Below are positions 11,387 through 24,417 of a stretch of 64,000 bases of DNA, piece after piece. Source of the DNA: Corylus avellana (Eukaryota > Streptophyta > Magnoliopsida > Fagales > Betulaceae); assembly GCF_901000735.1 (NCBI RefSeq), contig NC_081550.1, forward strand, positions 12,651,383 through 12,715,382. Reading direction: 5' to 3'. Numbering within the stretch: position 1 is the stretch's first letter; every line of letters starts with the position of its first letter. The notes beneath the pieces are model-generated. The model saw only the letters and a list, made by a program, of their open reading frames with translations, was not told the DNA's origin and searched no databases. Position numbers and translations under genes: made by a program.

Positions 11387-12994
11387 ATCCCACCAGAACA
11401 ACTCGAATCTCTTCGTGCCACGGTGATCGCCTCAAATAACTGCACACGCTCGTAAAATTTAGGGCCAATCGGATGAAGTTGTGTTTTCACAACTAGGACC
11501 AAAGCCCATGGGCCTAACGAAATGCGCTTGTACAGATAAGTGCGAACCCATAATTTTTCGGCACGAAAATTTATGAGCTTGTGCAAAACATCGAGGCGAT
11601 CATGTTGGCAGGTGCGACGAAGTGATTCGAGTTCATTGCCCCCAATGTTCACTACTGAACGATAACTTTTTCTAGAAATTGTGTAGCTCCGATTCCGCCA
11701 GAACAACACAAATCTCTTCGTGCCACCCGTCGACAAGATGGCCTGGAACAACTGCACACGCTCTTAAAATTTTGGGCCAATCGGATGAAGTTATATTTTA
11801 ACAACTGGGACCAAAGCCCATGGGCCTAAGGAAATGCTCTCGTAGCGATAAGTGTGAACCCTGAATCGTTTGGCATGAAATTTTACGTGCTTGTGCAAAA
11901 CTTCGAGGCAATCATGTCGGCAGGTGCCACAAAGTGATTCGAGTTCATTTTTCCCCTTAAGTTCACTACTGAACGATAACTTTTTTCTGGAAGTTCAATT
12001 GCCCTGCTCCTGCCAGAACAACTCGAATCTCTTCATGCCACCGGTAGACAAGATCGCCTCAAACAACTACACACACTCGTAAAATTTAGGGCCAATCAGA
12101 TGAAGTTGTTTTTTCACAACTAGGACCAAAGCCCATGGGCCTAACGAAATGCTCTTGTACCGATAAGTGCGAACCCAGAATTGTTTGGCATGAAAATTTA
12201 CGAGCTTCCGCAAAACTTCGAGGTGATCATGTTGGCGGGTGCCACGAAGGGATTCGAGTTCGTTTGCCCTCCTCAGTTCACTATTAAATGATTACTTTTT
12301 TTGGAAGTTCGGTGGCACCGATCCCACCAGAGTGAGTCGAATATCTTCATGCCACCTATCGACAAGATCGCCTCGAACAACTAAACATGCTCGTAAAATT
12401 TCGGGCCAATCGGATGAAGTTGTCTCTTAACATATAGGACCATTGCCCATGGGCCTAACAAAATGCTCTCATAGCGAGAAGTGCGAACCCAGAATCGTTT
12501 GGCACAAAAATTTACTAGCATGTGCAAAACTTCGGGGCGATCATGTCGGTGCGTGCCATGAAGTGATATGAGTCTGTTTGCCCCCTATGTTCACTACTAA
12601 ACGATAACATTTTCTAAAAGTTTTGTAGCGCTGATTCTGCCAGAACAACTTGAATCTCTTTGTATGAACCGTCGACAAGATCACCTCGAACAACTACACA
12701 CGCTCTTAAAATTTTGGGCCAATCGGATGAAGTTGTATTTTCACAACTAGGACCAAAGCTAGTGGGCCTAACAAAATGCTCTTATAGAGATAAATGCAAA
12801 CCCGGAATCGTTTGGGACGAAAATTTACGAGCTTGTGCAAAACACTGAGGCGATCATGTCGGCAGGTGCCACGAAGTGATTCGAGTTAGTTTGGCCCCTA
12901 TGTTCACTACTGAACGATAACTTTTTCTGGAAGTTCAAAGGCCCCGATCCTGCTGGAACGACTCGAATCTCTTCATGCCTTCGGTCGACAAGAT
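11387..12994. repeat. Satellite array, unit about 313 bp (left block)
   Basis: The tract TTCGAGGCGATCATGTCGG recurs with its ATCATG at 11599, 11911, 12226, 12540 and 12853, giving periods of 312, 315, 314 and 313. Units are diverged and A/C/G substitutions are common, so the array looks old. Each unit carries short ORFs on both strands, but frames are not preserved from unit to unit, so I do not regard them as genes. Confidence 0.93.
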
Positions 12995-14459
12995 TGTTAA
13001 GTGCCAAAATATTCATATTTTAGCCCTTAAACTTATATGTGTTAATTCCTTAGTATTGTTAGTATGTGCTATTTTACTTCCTTTTTATATTTTCTTTGTT
13101 CTATAGGTTTTTGGAAGAAAAGAAAGCGTTTTCGGAAAAGTTTCAACCTTAAAGGGCAAATTGGGAAGACCAAGAAGATATGATTAAGCATAACTAATCA
13201 TAATATGATGTGGTTAAGTTTAATCAAATAAAGGAAAGGATTATATCAGAATTTCTCAAATTGGAGTCAAAATCGGATGAGATTCGAATTTGGATTCTGC
13301 ACATGTCTCGGTATTTTGACCATAACTTTCAGCTCAAATATCCGATTGAGGTGATTCAAGTGGGATTTGAAAGCTAAATCAAAATTCTAAAACTCAGTAT
13401 AAAATAGAATTTCCTAATTCAGATTAGCGCTATGCCAAAATCACCCCACAAGATCAGAACGCAATTCTGGACGAATCCTATTCCGATTTGTACTTAGGTT
13501 TTCTTTGTCCTAATTGGACTAAAAATTAAATCTCCAAATTTCCTAGGATTACTAGGGCTTCTAGAAATCTCCTAAGCCCTATAAATAGACCTCTAAGTCT
13601 CACAATTCAATACAAAATTTCAATCAGACAACTTTGGGGAGTGGAATTGGAGGATACTTCTAGGAGTGGTTTTCGGTTCTTTCTTTCCCTTTTCTTTTTT
13701 GTTTAATTTTAATTATGTGTAGCTAACTCTTAAGGAAGGCTAGATTGAAGCCCTAATTATGTTTGTTTAATATTTCAATATTGGCGCCTTTGTGATAATC
13801 ATATTGTGATGCTTAACTTGATTCTCATATGTGTGTGATTCGCCATTATATGCATGTGGTATGGACTAGTTAATTAAATCAATTTGGATGATCGAGTCCT
13901 GGGCTTAATAAGAGTAACAAAAGAAATCTACACCGGGTTCTTGGGTTAATCAACATGGGGAACCAGGAGTAGACACCCAGGCCCTAGGCCTCATGTGTTT
14001 GTCGATTTCCATATATTTATGCTTTCTTAAAGAACAACTTAGTATACACCCCTACTAAATCCTTTGAGAAAGAAACAGAGTTAGAGTATACACCCATGCC
14101 TAACTCGTTGCTTAGGGAAATCAATAGCTTAAGGAGTATACACCCATGCCCTTAGCTTGACAAATATTAGGTATTCATAATATGATTGGATCATTGGCAT
14201 ATTGTTATATTATTTGAACATGATTAGTGGTGGATATCAAAGCCCTACCTTTACCTTATGTTTATCTTGATTTCTTTTCCTTAGTATCAATATCAATCTC
14301 GTGACAATTTTGGTATTTTAATTACTTCTAAAATAAAATCAGCAATCTCCGTGGGATCGATCTCGTACTTGCTGCACTATACTATCATTTGATCTTGTGC
14401 ACTTGCGAGTAAAACGTACCAAATATTATCTATTAATTTATATAGTATTTGGCACAACA
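12995..14459 (+). mobile_element. Solo LTR, family B (cassette X)
   Basis: Begins TGTTAAGTGCC and ends GGCACAACA. Flanks are AAGAT (12990-12994) and ATGAT (14460-14464), a 5-bp target duplication with one change. The satellite phase is continuous across it once the LTR and duplication are removed (ATCATG at 12853, then 14635). TATA box at 13580-13588. Cassette X lies at about 13170-13490. GTATACACCCATGCC-like motifs are repeated at about 14040-14150. Confidence 0.92.
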
Positions 14460-16009
14460 ATGATCGCCTCGAACAACTGCACAAGCACGTAAAATTTTGT
14501 GCCAATCGGATGAAGTTGTATTTCAACAAGTAAGACAAAGCCGATGGGCCTAACGAAATGCACTCGTAGCGATAATTTCAAACTCTGAATCGTCTGGCAA
14601 AAAAATTTACGAGCTTGTGCAAAACTTCGAGGAGATCATGTCGACCCGTGCCATGAAGTGATTCAAGTACATTTTCCCCCCTAAGTTCACTACTAAACGA
14701 TAACATTTTTCTGGAAGTTCTGTTGCCCCGATCCCGCCACAACAACTCAAATCTCTTCGAACCACCGGTAGACAAGATTGCCTCAATCAACTGCACACAC
14801 TCATAAAATTTAGGGCAAATCAGATGAAGTTGTATTTTCACAACTAGGACCAAAGCTCATGGGCCTAACGAAATGCTCTTGTATCGATAAGTGCGAATCC
14901 GAAATTGTTTAGCACGAAAATTTACAAGCTTGTGCAAAACTTCGAGGCGATCATGTTGGCGGGTGCCTCGAAGTGATTTGAGTTCGTTTGTCCCCCTAAG
15001 TTCACTACTGAACAATAAGTTTTTCCAGGAAGTTCAGTGGCCCCGATCCCTCCAGAGTGACTCGAATCTCTTCGTGCCACCTGTCAACAAGATCGCCTCG
15101 AACAACTACACATGCTTATAAAAGTTCGGGCCAATCGGATGAAGTTGTATTTTAACAACTAGGACCAAAGCCCATGGGCCTAATGAAATACTCTAGTAGC
15201 AAGAATCGCAAACTCAAAATCATTTGGCACAAAAATTTACTAGTTTGTGCAAAAATTCGAGGTGATCATGCCGACGCGTGCCATGAAGTGATACGAGTCC
15301 GTTTGCCCCCCTACTTTCACTACTGAATGATAACTTCTTCTAGAAATTATGTTGTCTAGATTCGGCTGGAACAACTTGAATCTCTTCGTCCCACCTGTTG
15401 ACTAGATAGCCTTAAACAAGTACACGCTCTTAAAATTTTGGGGCAATTGGATGAAGTTGTATTTTAACAACTAGGACCAAAGCCCGGGCCTACGGAAATG
15501 CTCTCGTAGCGATAAGTACGAACCCGCAATCGTTTGGCACGAAAATTTACGAGCTTGTGCAAAACTTCAAGGAGATCATGTCGGTGCGTTCACGAAGTGA
15601 TTCAATTTTGTTTGCCCCTCTATGTTCACTACTAAACGATAACTTTTTTTGGAAGTTTACTCGCCCCGATTCTGCCGAAATGACTTGAATCTCTTCGTGC
15701 CACCCGTCGATAAGATCGCCTTGAACAACTATACACACTCTTAAAATTTGGGGCCAATTGGATGAAGTGGTATTTTAACAACTAGGAACAAAGCCCATGG
15801 GCCTAAGAAATGCTCTCGTAGCGATAAATGCGACCCCGGAATTGTATGGCACGAAAATTTACGAGCTTGTGCAAAACTTCAAGGCGATCATGTCGATGGG
15901 TGTGACAAAGTGATTCAAGTTCGTTTCCCACTTAGTTCACTACTGAACTATAACTTTTTTCTGGAAGTTCGGTGGCCCCAATCCTGCCAGGACGACTTGA
16001 ATCTCCAAG
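14460..16009. repeat. Satellite array, unit about 313 bp (middle block)
   Basis: Continuation of the same array; ATCATG anchors at 14635, 14950, 15265, 15575 and 15887 (periods 315, 315, 310, 312). It ends where the 5' LTR of element III starts. Confidence 0.93.
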
Positions 16010-16985
16010 TGCTAAAATATACATATTTTAGCCCATTAATTTATATATGTTAATCTCTTAGTTGTGGTATTTTGTGTTGTTTTACTTTCTTTTTGTGTTT
16101 TTGTTTGTTTTTAGGTGTTCGAAGGAAAATGAAGCGTTTTTGGAAGTTTTGGGCATAAAAGACAAAATTGGGAAAAAGCTGAAAGTTTTGGATCAAGCAC
16201 AAGCATCTAGGCCTAGTGCAATCGAGTGCACTACACCTTGGCTTGAGCGCATCAACGCTTGAGCGTCAGTGCTAGGAGCGAGCGCATGCGTGCGGTTGCA
16301 CGCACAACAAGCAGGCTCGAGCACATTAGTGCTCGAGCACACATGTAGAAGGATCGAGCGCAGGCTTGCGCTCGAGTGCACCAGATCTAAGATTGAGGTC
16401 ACTCGTGTGTTGGAGCAAAAAGACATGCGGCCAAACTCTTTTTCCACATTAAATTAGGTTTGCCAAATCCTAGTTGGACTAGGACTTAAACCTTTGACTT
16501 TACTAGGGTTTCTAAACCTATAAATAAACCTCTAGGCCTCTAGAAAAATAGACAATTCCAAATAAGAGAATTTGGAGGCTACTTCCAAGAGTCGTTTTCG
16601 GTTCTTTCTTTTCCTTTTTATTTTAATTATGTGTAACTAACTCTTTAGTTAGGGCCTAGATTGAAGCCCTAATCATGTCTTTTTAGGATTTCAATATTGG
16701 CGCCTTTGTTACATTCATATTTCAGTACATTTAAATTGGTTATTTTCTAGTTAATTGAATTCCTCATTTGAATGTGCCTGATCATCATATGCATGTGTTT
16801 GGATCTGTTATTTAAGTCAATTTAGATGACCAAGTCCTGGGCTTAATAAAGTGACAAAAGAATCGCATCACGGGTTCTTAGGGTAATCAGCATGTAAAAC
16901 TGGGAGAAGATACCATGCCCTAGGCTTTATGTGTTTGTCGATTTCCTTAGATTGATGCTTTCCTAAGGAACAACTTAGTAGATAC

Positions 16986-19717
16986 TGATAAGTGTCAAAT
17001 ATTGCATATTTGGACCCATTTATTTACATTAGTTAATCTTGTAGCTGTGTCATTGTTTAATGTTTTGTGTTTTTAGTGTTTTGTAGGTTGTTGAAGAAAA
17101 ACTACAGCTTTAAAGGGAAAAATACAAAGTTTGGAAGAAATCACACTTTGAGAAGACCCAGATGATGTGGTTAAGTTTAACCCAATCAATGAGAGGATTA
17201 AATCGAAATTTCACTAATCGGAGTCAAAATCGGATTGGATTCAAAATCAGATTCTATACATGTCTCAGTATTTTGACCATAACTTTTTGCTCAAATATCG
17301 GATTGAGATGATTCAAGCAGATTTGGAAAGATAACTCAAAATACTTCAATTCATTGTGAAAGAGGATTTTCCTAATGATGTGGTATTTTTGTGACAAAAA
17401 ATGTCAATTATAAAAGTACCACTCACAATAGTACGAATCCCGTAGGATAGGGCTATATTGAGGGTGTCGATCCTCAAGAACTGCAAGGGTTTTATTATCA
17501 AAAATTGAAATATTAAAATTAACTTAATTCAAAAGAGAATGATTTGAGTGTGATAATTTAAAGTGCATAAAATAAACGGAAATAAAGAGAGTAAATATAT
17601 GAGAGAGAGAGTAGGGTATTGACTTCACGACTATCCGCACATCAATGGTTAACCATATTTAATTCTAGCAATTCATTCTATGCATGTTATGATTTAAACA
17701 AGAAAACACATTATTGAAGAATAAAAATAATTCATCTTATGTTAGCACGGATCGTCCACCTAACCACTAAGATGTGGTATGACCCATCTTCCATAAGTAT
17801 GAATTATTTAATTATTTAATAAGTTTCATACAATCAATGGAATAGCATAACCCTTCTTCGATTGGCATGGATCGTCTACCTAAATTACATTAAACTAGGG
17901 TGTAATACGATCCATCTTTCCTAAGTATGGTCTATCTAACCCTATTGATTGCATGTCAATTAAGAACCATTGTATAACCATCATTCTTATAATCACAGAA
18001 AATAAGAATGATTTGAGTTCAATAATAGTAAAGTACTTTCTAAGACAAGATAAGAATTTTACTAATATTGAATTGGAAATTAAGAACAATTGCATGTGAT
18101 ATGAAGAACAGAAATCAATTATAGCAATCCTTAGAGTTATACAATCAATATGCATAAATTGAAAAACTAGAAATTAAATACAATCAAACCACTGTGCTTG
18201 GAAAGGGTTACATCAATACCCCACAATTGGTTTAGCCGCTCATGATCTTCTAAGCTCCAAAGACAATTTACTAAATTTTTAACTCTAGGAAGCAGTGTGT
18301 TTGTTTATAATGTTTAGAGTCCTATTTATAGGGACTAGGAGAATCCTAAAAACCCTGGGAAAACCGGAGGTCAGTCTCCCAATCCAATTGGGAGACTGAA
18401 AACTAAATCCAAGCTGGAAAAGGATTCCTGCCGTGCATTACACTCCCGTGTGCGCTCGAACTTAGCTGATATGCACGTGAGTGCAGGTGTGCACTCGATC
18501 CTAGGCCGCAAACGCTCAAGCGCAGGTGCGCTCGAGCTCAAGAATAGCTGCGCTCAATCCCAAGTCCAGAATGCCCAGCTTTTGCCCTTTTAAGACCAAT
18601 TTTCAATGTTTTGTCAAATAAAACCTGAAACACAAAAGCAAAACAAAATCAAACAAATAACAATGCTAAGGAATTAACATATGTCAATTAAGGGGCTTGA
18701 ATGTGCAACATTCAGTGCTTATCACTAATTTGGACGGTTACTATGCCAAAATTGCTCTGAAATAAAAAGACACAAATCAGGACGAATCCTATTCCGATTT
18801 CAGACTTCTATTTGGACTGGGAGACGGACCTCCGAATTTTCTAGGTCTACTAGGGCTTCTAGGACTTTCCTAAGAATATAAATATACCTGTTTGCATTCA
18901 AGAAAGATATACAAGTCCAGAGAGCAAAATTCTACAGCTTTTCTCTTTAGTTTAGTTTTTCTTTAGGTTTAGGCTTAGGTTTAGATTTTATTTTTATATA
19001 GAGCTAAATTCCCAAATAAGGTTGGGGATGAAGCCTCACCGACGAAGAATGACATCACTTTCATGTAAGTCTTTATTTATCGGATTTTATTGAGTTTTAT
19101 ATTTCAATTGTTTTACTTCTTTTCAATTAGATTGAATGATTTTTGGATATCTTTTGTGATTCAAGGATACACTTGATGATTTGTGATAATTCAATATAAT
19201 TGATTGCTTGATTTTATTTGCCTAAAAGTTGGATATCCCTTGTGATTTATTCTACGGATGCATTAGGTGTTTCAATTAAAATTGAATATCTTTTGTGATT
19301 TATGGATACATTTGATGATTTAATTGATTTTGGATTCCTTTTGTGATTTGTGCAATGAATGGATACATGGGATGATTTTGATTAATTGTTTGAAGCATAA
19401 TAAAACAAATCTAAGATTTTAATTGTGAGAACTTCGGATAAATATTGATGAACATGGAGTATGTTGTTTTGATTTGGTGAGTGTGGATTCCCAAACCTTA
19501 GTCTTTATATTTTGTTTTATTTTATTTAGTTTATGTTTATCCTTTAATTTTCAAAACTAAAAAATTCAAACCTTTTGGAACTAGGTTAGGATTTAATTAG
19601 TTTAAATATAAATTTATTTTTAAAAAACATAAGTCTCTGTGGCATCAACCCCGCACTTGCAAACCATTGTACTACAAACGATTCGTACACTTGCAAGTTA
19701 AATAAATTGACACAACA
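16986..19717 (+). mobile_element. LTR of family C nested in the element III 5' LTR
   Basis: Begins TGATAAGTGTCAAATATTGC and ends GACACAACA. Perfect 5-bp target duplication GATAC at 16981-16985 and 19718-19722. It is itself split by a reverse family-A LTR at 17376-18724; without it the LTR is about 1.38 kb. It carries cassette X (17158-17375 plus 18729-18805). Four imperfect repeats of a TTGGATATC(C/T)TTTGTGATT motif lie at about 19143-19380. There is no internal region, so it is a solo LTR. Confidence 0.92.
17376..18724 (-). mobile_element. Solo LTR of family A (cassette Y), reverse orientation, third nesting level
   Basis: Plus-strand start TGATGTGGTATTTTT and end GTGCTTATCA are the reverse complement of family-A LTR ends. 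Flanks share CTAA (17372-17375 and 18725-18728), a 4-bp match at the expected position. Minus-strand TATA box at 18322-18330. Upstream of it (18425-18565) is a cluster of GCGCTCGAGC/CGATC-type motifs (cassette Y), where the family-A LTRs at 1224 and 51504 have cassette X. Confidence 0.9.
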
Positions 19718-20178
19718 GATACCATGCTAAATCCTTTGGGGAGGAAAAGAATTATAGTAGATACCATGCCTAATTCATTGCTTAGGGAGATTAATAGCTT
19801 AAGGAGTAGATACCATACCTAATTCATTGCTTAGGGAGATTAATACCTTAAAGAGTAGATACCATGCCCTTAAGTTGGCAAACATTAAATATACTGGTAT
19901 GATTGTGACATTGGCATATTGTTATTTTATTTAGTCTGATTAGTAGTGGATATCAAAACCCTAACCTTTTTATTATTTTTATCTCTTTCAACATATCAAT
20001 TTCGTGACAATTCTGATATTTGAATCTGGAAAATTAAATCAAAGCAAAATCAACAATCCTCATGGGAATGATCTCGTACTTGCACCCTATACTATCGTTT
20101 TGATCTCGTGTACTTTCGAGTAAAACGTACCAAGTATTTGCTTATTAATTTAGGTAGGTATTTGGCACAACAAGTTTT

Positions 20179-20196
20179 TGGCGCCATTGCCGGGGA
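20179..20196 (+). promoter_or_regulatory. Primer-binding site of element III (tRNA-Asp type)
   Basis: TGGCGCCATTGCCGGGGA, one mismatch to the complement of the plant tRNA-Asp 3' end, six bases after the LTR end. Confidence 0.9.
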
Positions 20197-20642
20197 TTGT
20201 TTAATTTTGTTTAGAATTTTTTTTTCCTTAATTAATTTTATTTTTGTTTTAATTTTTGTTTTTCTAGTTTCCAGACGTGCAGTCCCCTTTTGCAATGGTG
20301 CGATTGAGTGCACTACTGCATGGCATTGAACCTGTTGTTTTAATTTCTGTTGTTATTTTTGTTTCTATTCTGGACGAGTATGATTGAGTGTACCTAGTTG
20401 TGCACTCGAGCACATTCTTGCCCATACGCTTCTGTGCCCATGAGCGCACACATACACTCACGCACCCACACACCTCTGCCCGAGGGTGGTTGAGCGCACT
20501 TAACAGTGCGATCGAGTGCACACATTCAGAACACTTGGGCCGGTTGTAAGTATCTCTTTCTATTTTTTTGTTTTTTTTTATTTTTTTTATTTTTGTTTTT
20601 GTTTTTTATTTTCATTTTATTTAATTTTCTCTTTATTTACCC
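20197..20642 (+). other. Leader of element III with cassette-Y-like motifs
   Basis: Non-coding leader. It has a T-rich stretch, then GCGATTGAGTGCAC/GCGATCGAGTGCAC-type motifs (20285-20525), then a second very T-rich stretch up to the ORF start. Confidence 0.7.
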
Positions 20643-21795
20643 ATGTGGGGAGACATTCCAACACCACATATGAGCACACCGTTCTCTACACCAGGGAATG
20701 ATTTCTACTCTACATGGAGCCACCAGTCTCATCTATCATGGCAAGCACAAGCTCCTGCTCCACAATTTCATGAACTGCATCATCAATCATATCCGCAGTT
20801 CTATGATCAATCAGCTCCACAAGAGCAATATCAGACCAATCCACCTCCGAAGAGCTATGCCTTTAAAGAAAATGTGTCAGCTATTCTCAGCCACATGGAG
20901 GCTAGTAATCAACTGCTGCATTCCATCGACACCAAGATAGAAGCTCAAAAGATGGTATCTCTCATCTATTGGCCTCAACAATACGAAGAGGAGCCACCTC
21001 CTCCGAAGAATTATGACCTTTAATTTCTTCTCAGGAAATTTGAGGCCAACAATCAACTGCTACAATCCATTGACGCCAAAATAGAAGCTCAAGAAGAGGA
21101 GTTATATCCCATCTATTGGCCACCACAACAACAATATCAAGAAGAACCATCTCTTTTGACGGTTTCTGATCTTAAAGGTAAGATGTTGAATTTTATGAGC
21201 GAGTCTAATTAGATGGTAAACTCTTTATAAGAGATGGAGAACTCTCACTCTGAATAAATTACCAGGATAGAGGCTCACCTGAAGCAAATATCAGATACCC
21301 TTAAAGAATAAGAGCTCCAAAATCAGTTGGTGGCCAATTCCAATGGACACTAGATGGAGGATGAGAGTATTTGCTATCATGAGCAAGCTATCATCACACT
21401 GAAGAGTGAAGAAGTGGTTGAAAATAGAGTGGAAGAGAGGAAGGAGGAGCAAATTGAGGTTCCATAGGATCCACATATGGAAAAAGAAGAGAGCACTGAG
21501 GCTTCTTCAATATCAGTTCCTATTCTTGAAGTACCAAGAGGCCAGGAGAGAAGTCTATTGGGGCTATGTAATGAGAAAAAAGAGACCATCGAGGTAGAAA
21601 AACCTCTTGAGTATTCTTCTCTTGTTATTCCAATTCATGATTCCATTCCGAATGTGAAGCTGTTGGAGAACACTTAGAGTGATCTGCCCCGATCTGGAGA
21701 CATTTGGAATCACCCTGCAGTAGGAAAAATTCATTCTCCTTGGTGCAAGAGAAGAAAAGATTGGTGCTTCAAGTTTAAAAGGAGCATTATAGTCT
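20643..21795 (+). pseudogene. Element III orphan gag-like ORF, broken
   Basis: The start MWGDIPTPH matches the ORFs at 53478 and 58725, but about 34 codons that hold the zinc knuckle in the 53478 copy are missing after PH. The order of blocks is a Trp/Gln/Pro-rich block (SHLSWQAQAPAPQFHELHHQ), repeated short helical blocks (HMEASNQLLHSIDTKIEAQ), a CYHEQAI block, an acidic block (EKEESTEASS), then LLGLCNEKKETIEVEK, IPIHDS and a C-terminal KRRKDWCFKFK near 21750-21780. Several stops and at least one frameshift break it. I do not recognise the family; a gag-related or RNA-binding protein is an inference from the zinc knuckle in its relative. Confidence 0.7.
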
Positions 21796-23015
21796 GGCTA
21801 AAGACGTTAAACTTAGCGCTCTTGGGAGGCACCCCATAGCATATCCTTTTATTCTTTTGTTTGTTTTTCAATTTATTTTTGTGTTTATCTTTAGTTTCTT
21901 TTTGTTTTCCTTTGTTTTATTTTAGTGTTCTCTTTTTTTAGGGGCAAGTGTGCTTGCATTCAAGTTTGGGGGTGTGCTATGAGCCATACCTGTTCCAGCC
22001 AGTTTTCCCATCTCCCAGGTAAGATCTTTCCATGTTGTCTACACATTAAGGACAATGTGTCATTTTAAGTTTGGGGGTGTGGGAGACACTTACACACACT
22101 TTGTCCCTAAATTTTTGAAAATTTTTTGCATGTTCATGTTTGTCTTGAAATTTCTGTTGATCTAAAAAACAATTTGTGATTTGATTTTCATTGGTGAGCT
22201 TAAAATTTTGAACACATGAACTGATGATAGAGTTTATAAATTTGATTACTTACTTTAGGCAATCAAGAATTCACCTGTTTGATCTGATTTGACACAAGCA
22301 CATTAGCACATAATTTGTGGGGTATGACATGTGAGCCTAATGTGTATGTTGCTATGTCTTGGGTGAAACTGGATGACTTATTGGATGGATACTTTGGCAT
22401 ATATATATATAGTTGATCATTTTTTTAGCTTTTCACTAAGTAACTAGACCTCTTGCCTCATTAAGCAATGAGTGTTCACATCAAAAGGTGAAAATTTTGA
22501 TTTGATTAATGTCATGGCTAGTTCAATTCTGTAGCCTTTTTGACTTGAGTTAGTAAGTCCTTAGGGGTGTTTCTACACCTAATGCCCTAAAACCATCTGG
22601 TCTGGGTGTCATTGGCTTAACACTCTTTACATAGGTCAATTAGAAAGCTTATGGGAACCAAACACTGCACAGCCTAACCAAAAAGAAGAAAAAGAAAGTT
22701 ATGAAGTAGTTATTCATTTTGATGGGGATCCCAGTGAACTTTGAGATATTGAGACATTGCACATTGGAAATAATTGAAAACTTCATATTTATGTGCTAGT
22801 TCACCTTACACTGTTTTGAACTTGGGATGCCTCTGCCTGCCTTTTGTAAATGGTTAAACTTTAAAATTCCTATTCATTATGAAAATGGAGTTTATCCTTT
22901 TAAACTTGTTACATTAATGAAAATCATGGTTTTGAGTGATGCCTTAATTTTATGAATGACATGAACTTTGCATAATGTTTGTGGGTAATATTTCTGTTAA
23001 ACCCTCACAAGATTT
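21796..23015 (+). mobile_element. Element III 3' non-coding internal region, left part
   Basis: Contains the palindrome ACACATTAAGGACAATGTGT (22041-22060) followed by AAGTTTGGGGGTGT (22067-22080). The conserved hairpin TAGGG...CCCTA lies at 22562-22589. It aligns with 1-1060, 54855-55600 and 60240-60680. It is interrupted at 23016 by a family-C LTR. Confidence 0.8.
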
Positions 23016-24236
23016 TGTTGTGAGTTTTAAATAACTCGCAACCGCACGAATTGTTTGCAATATAGTGTGTCCAAGTACGAGGTCGAACCCGCGGAGAATT
23101 GCGTCGTGAAAAATCAATTTCTATTTAAACTAATCCTATTTTAACCTAGTTCCAAATTGTTTGAGATTTTTATTCAAAAATGAATAAACTAAATGAAAAC
23201 GATTTCAACAAATGATTAAGACACTAAGGTTTCCAGAATCCACCACACCAAATCAATACAACACACTTTCATGTTTTTGTTCATAAATCCGAAGAATGAT
23301 AAAAATCCAAATATGTTCTATTTTTTTTTTAATAAACCCTATTGAAAGATTGAATGAATCCATCCGTTGTACAAATCACAACGAATATCCAACTTAAACC
23401 AAATCATCCAATGTATCAATTTAATCAATGAATCACAATGGATATCCAATCTAAATTGAATGATTCGATGTATCCGTAGGATGAAACACATCAAATATCC
23501 AATTTTTGCAAATTTAATAATCAACAATCAATCACAAGAGTTCAATCACATAATTGAAATGAAAATAGAACATCAAACTTTATATAAATACCGGAATTGT
23601 ATGAACAATCACATGAAAGCATGAACGTTCATCAATGGCGAGGCTTCATCCTCAACCTTACTTGAAGGATTTAGCCTCTCATAACTAAACACAACATAAT
23701 CAAATCAATTGAAAACATATAAAATTAAAATTAAAAAATAAAAATAAAAACTTACAAAGAGAAACGTAGAAAAGGCTCAAGAACGACAACTGGTCAAAAT
23801 TTTGCTCTAAACAGCGCCTCCCAATGTGTTTTACAAGAGAAAATAATGAAATATATACTAAAAACCTAGGGCTTCGACGCTGCCAGGTCAGCCCATGTGT
23901 GCTCGATCGCACACTAGGTGCGCTCGAGTGTACACGAGTCTTCTTCAGTGCTTCCTCGATGCAGCGCATGGGCGTTGCTTGCTTGGGTGAATACAGGAGT
24001 GCGCTCGAGCGTGGTCTTGCTGGGCTCGAGCATGGTATTGTGCGCTTGATCCCACTTCTAGAATATTACTTGCTTCCATTTCCTTGCACTTTCCACCTTA
24101 AAGTCGCGGTTTTCTCTTAGCAACCTACAAAACACTAAGACACCAAAAACTAACAAAAGCATTAGTAAATAACAAAGCTAAAGGTTTAGCAAATGCAAAT
24201 TAAAGGGCCCAAATATGCAATATTTGGCACTCATCA
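23016..24236 (-). mobile_element. Solo LTR, family C (cassette Y), reverse orientation
   Basis: Reverse complement of the family-C LTR: plus-strand start TGTTGTGAG, end GGCACTCATCA. Flanks are GATTT (23011-23015) and GACTT (24237-24241), a 5-bp duplication with one change. It carries the GGATATCC/CACAA repeats (about 23300-23560) and a cassette-Y cluster (about 23885-24060), where the other two family-C LTRs have cassette X. Confidence 0.9.
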
Positions 24237-24417
24237 GACTTCCCTCGTCCTACTAGGAATGCCTAGGGGTTTAAAAGGCTTGTTGCATAGGCTAAATGCA
24301 ATCCTACATCCCACGAAAGAAGGATTTATCTTTTTATTTTTCTGTGTTTTTGATTTTTTCTTTTTATTTTTCAGTTTAGTATTGCTAAAGGACTATCAAT
24401 ATGTATGTTTGGGGGTG
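24237..24417 (+). mobile_element. Element III 3' non-coding internal region, right part with polypurine tract
   Basis: Resumes the sequence broken at 23015 (CCTCGTCCTACTAGGAATGCC ...) and ends in GTATGTTTGGGGGTG, the polypurine-like primer tract directly before the 3' LTR. Confidence 0.85.

Larger units (their letters stand above)
16010..20172 (+). mobile_element. 5' LTR of element III (family B, cassette Y), split by nested LTRs
   Basis: Homologous to 24418-25786. The first few bases (TGTT/TGATT) are missing or changed: the LTR is recognisable from AAGTGCTAAAATATACATAT. TATA box TATAAATA at 16519-16526. Cassette Y at about 16190-16430, with repeated GAGCGCA/CGAGTGCA motifs. The LTR is interrupted at 16986-19717 by a family-C LTR with a perfect GATAC duplication, then resumes with the GTAGATACCATGCC repeats and ends GGCACAACA at 20172. 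Without the insert it is about 1.43 kb. Confidence 0.9.

Noticed and set aside
11374..15738. Open frames of 60-127 codons on both strands in the satellite
   Set aside because: They shift or break from unit to unit and have no recognisable domain; chance openness of the 313-bp repeat.
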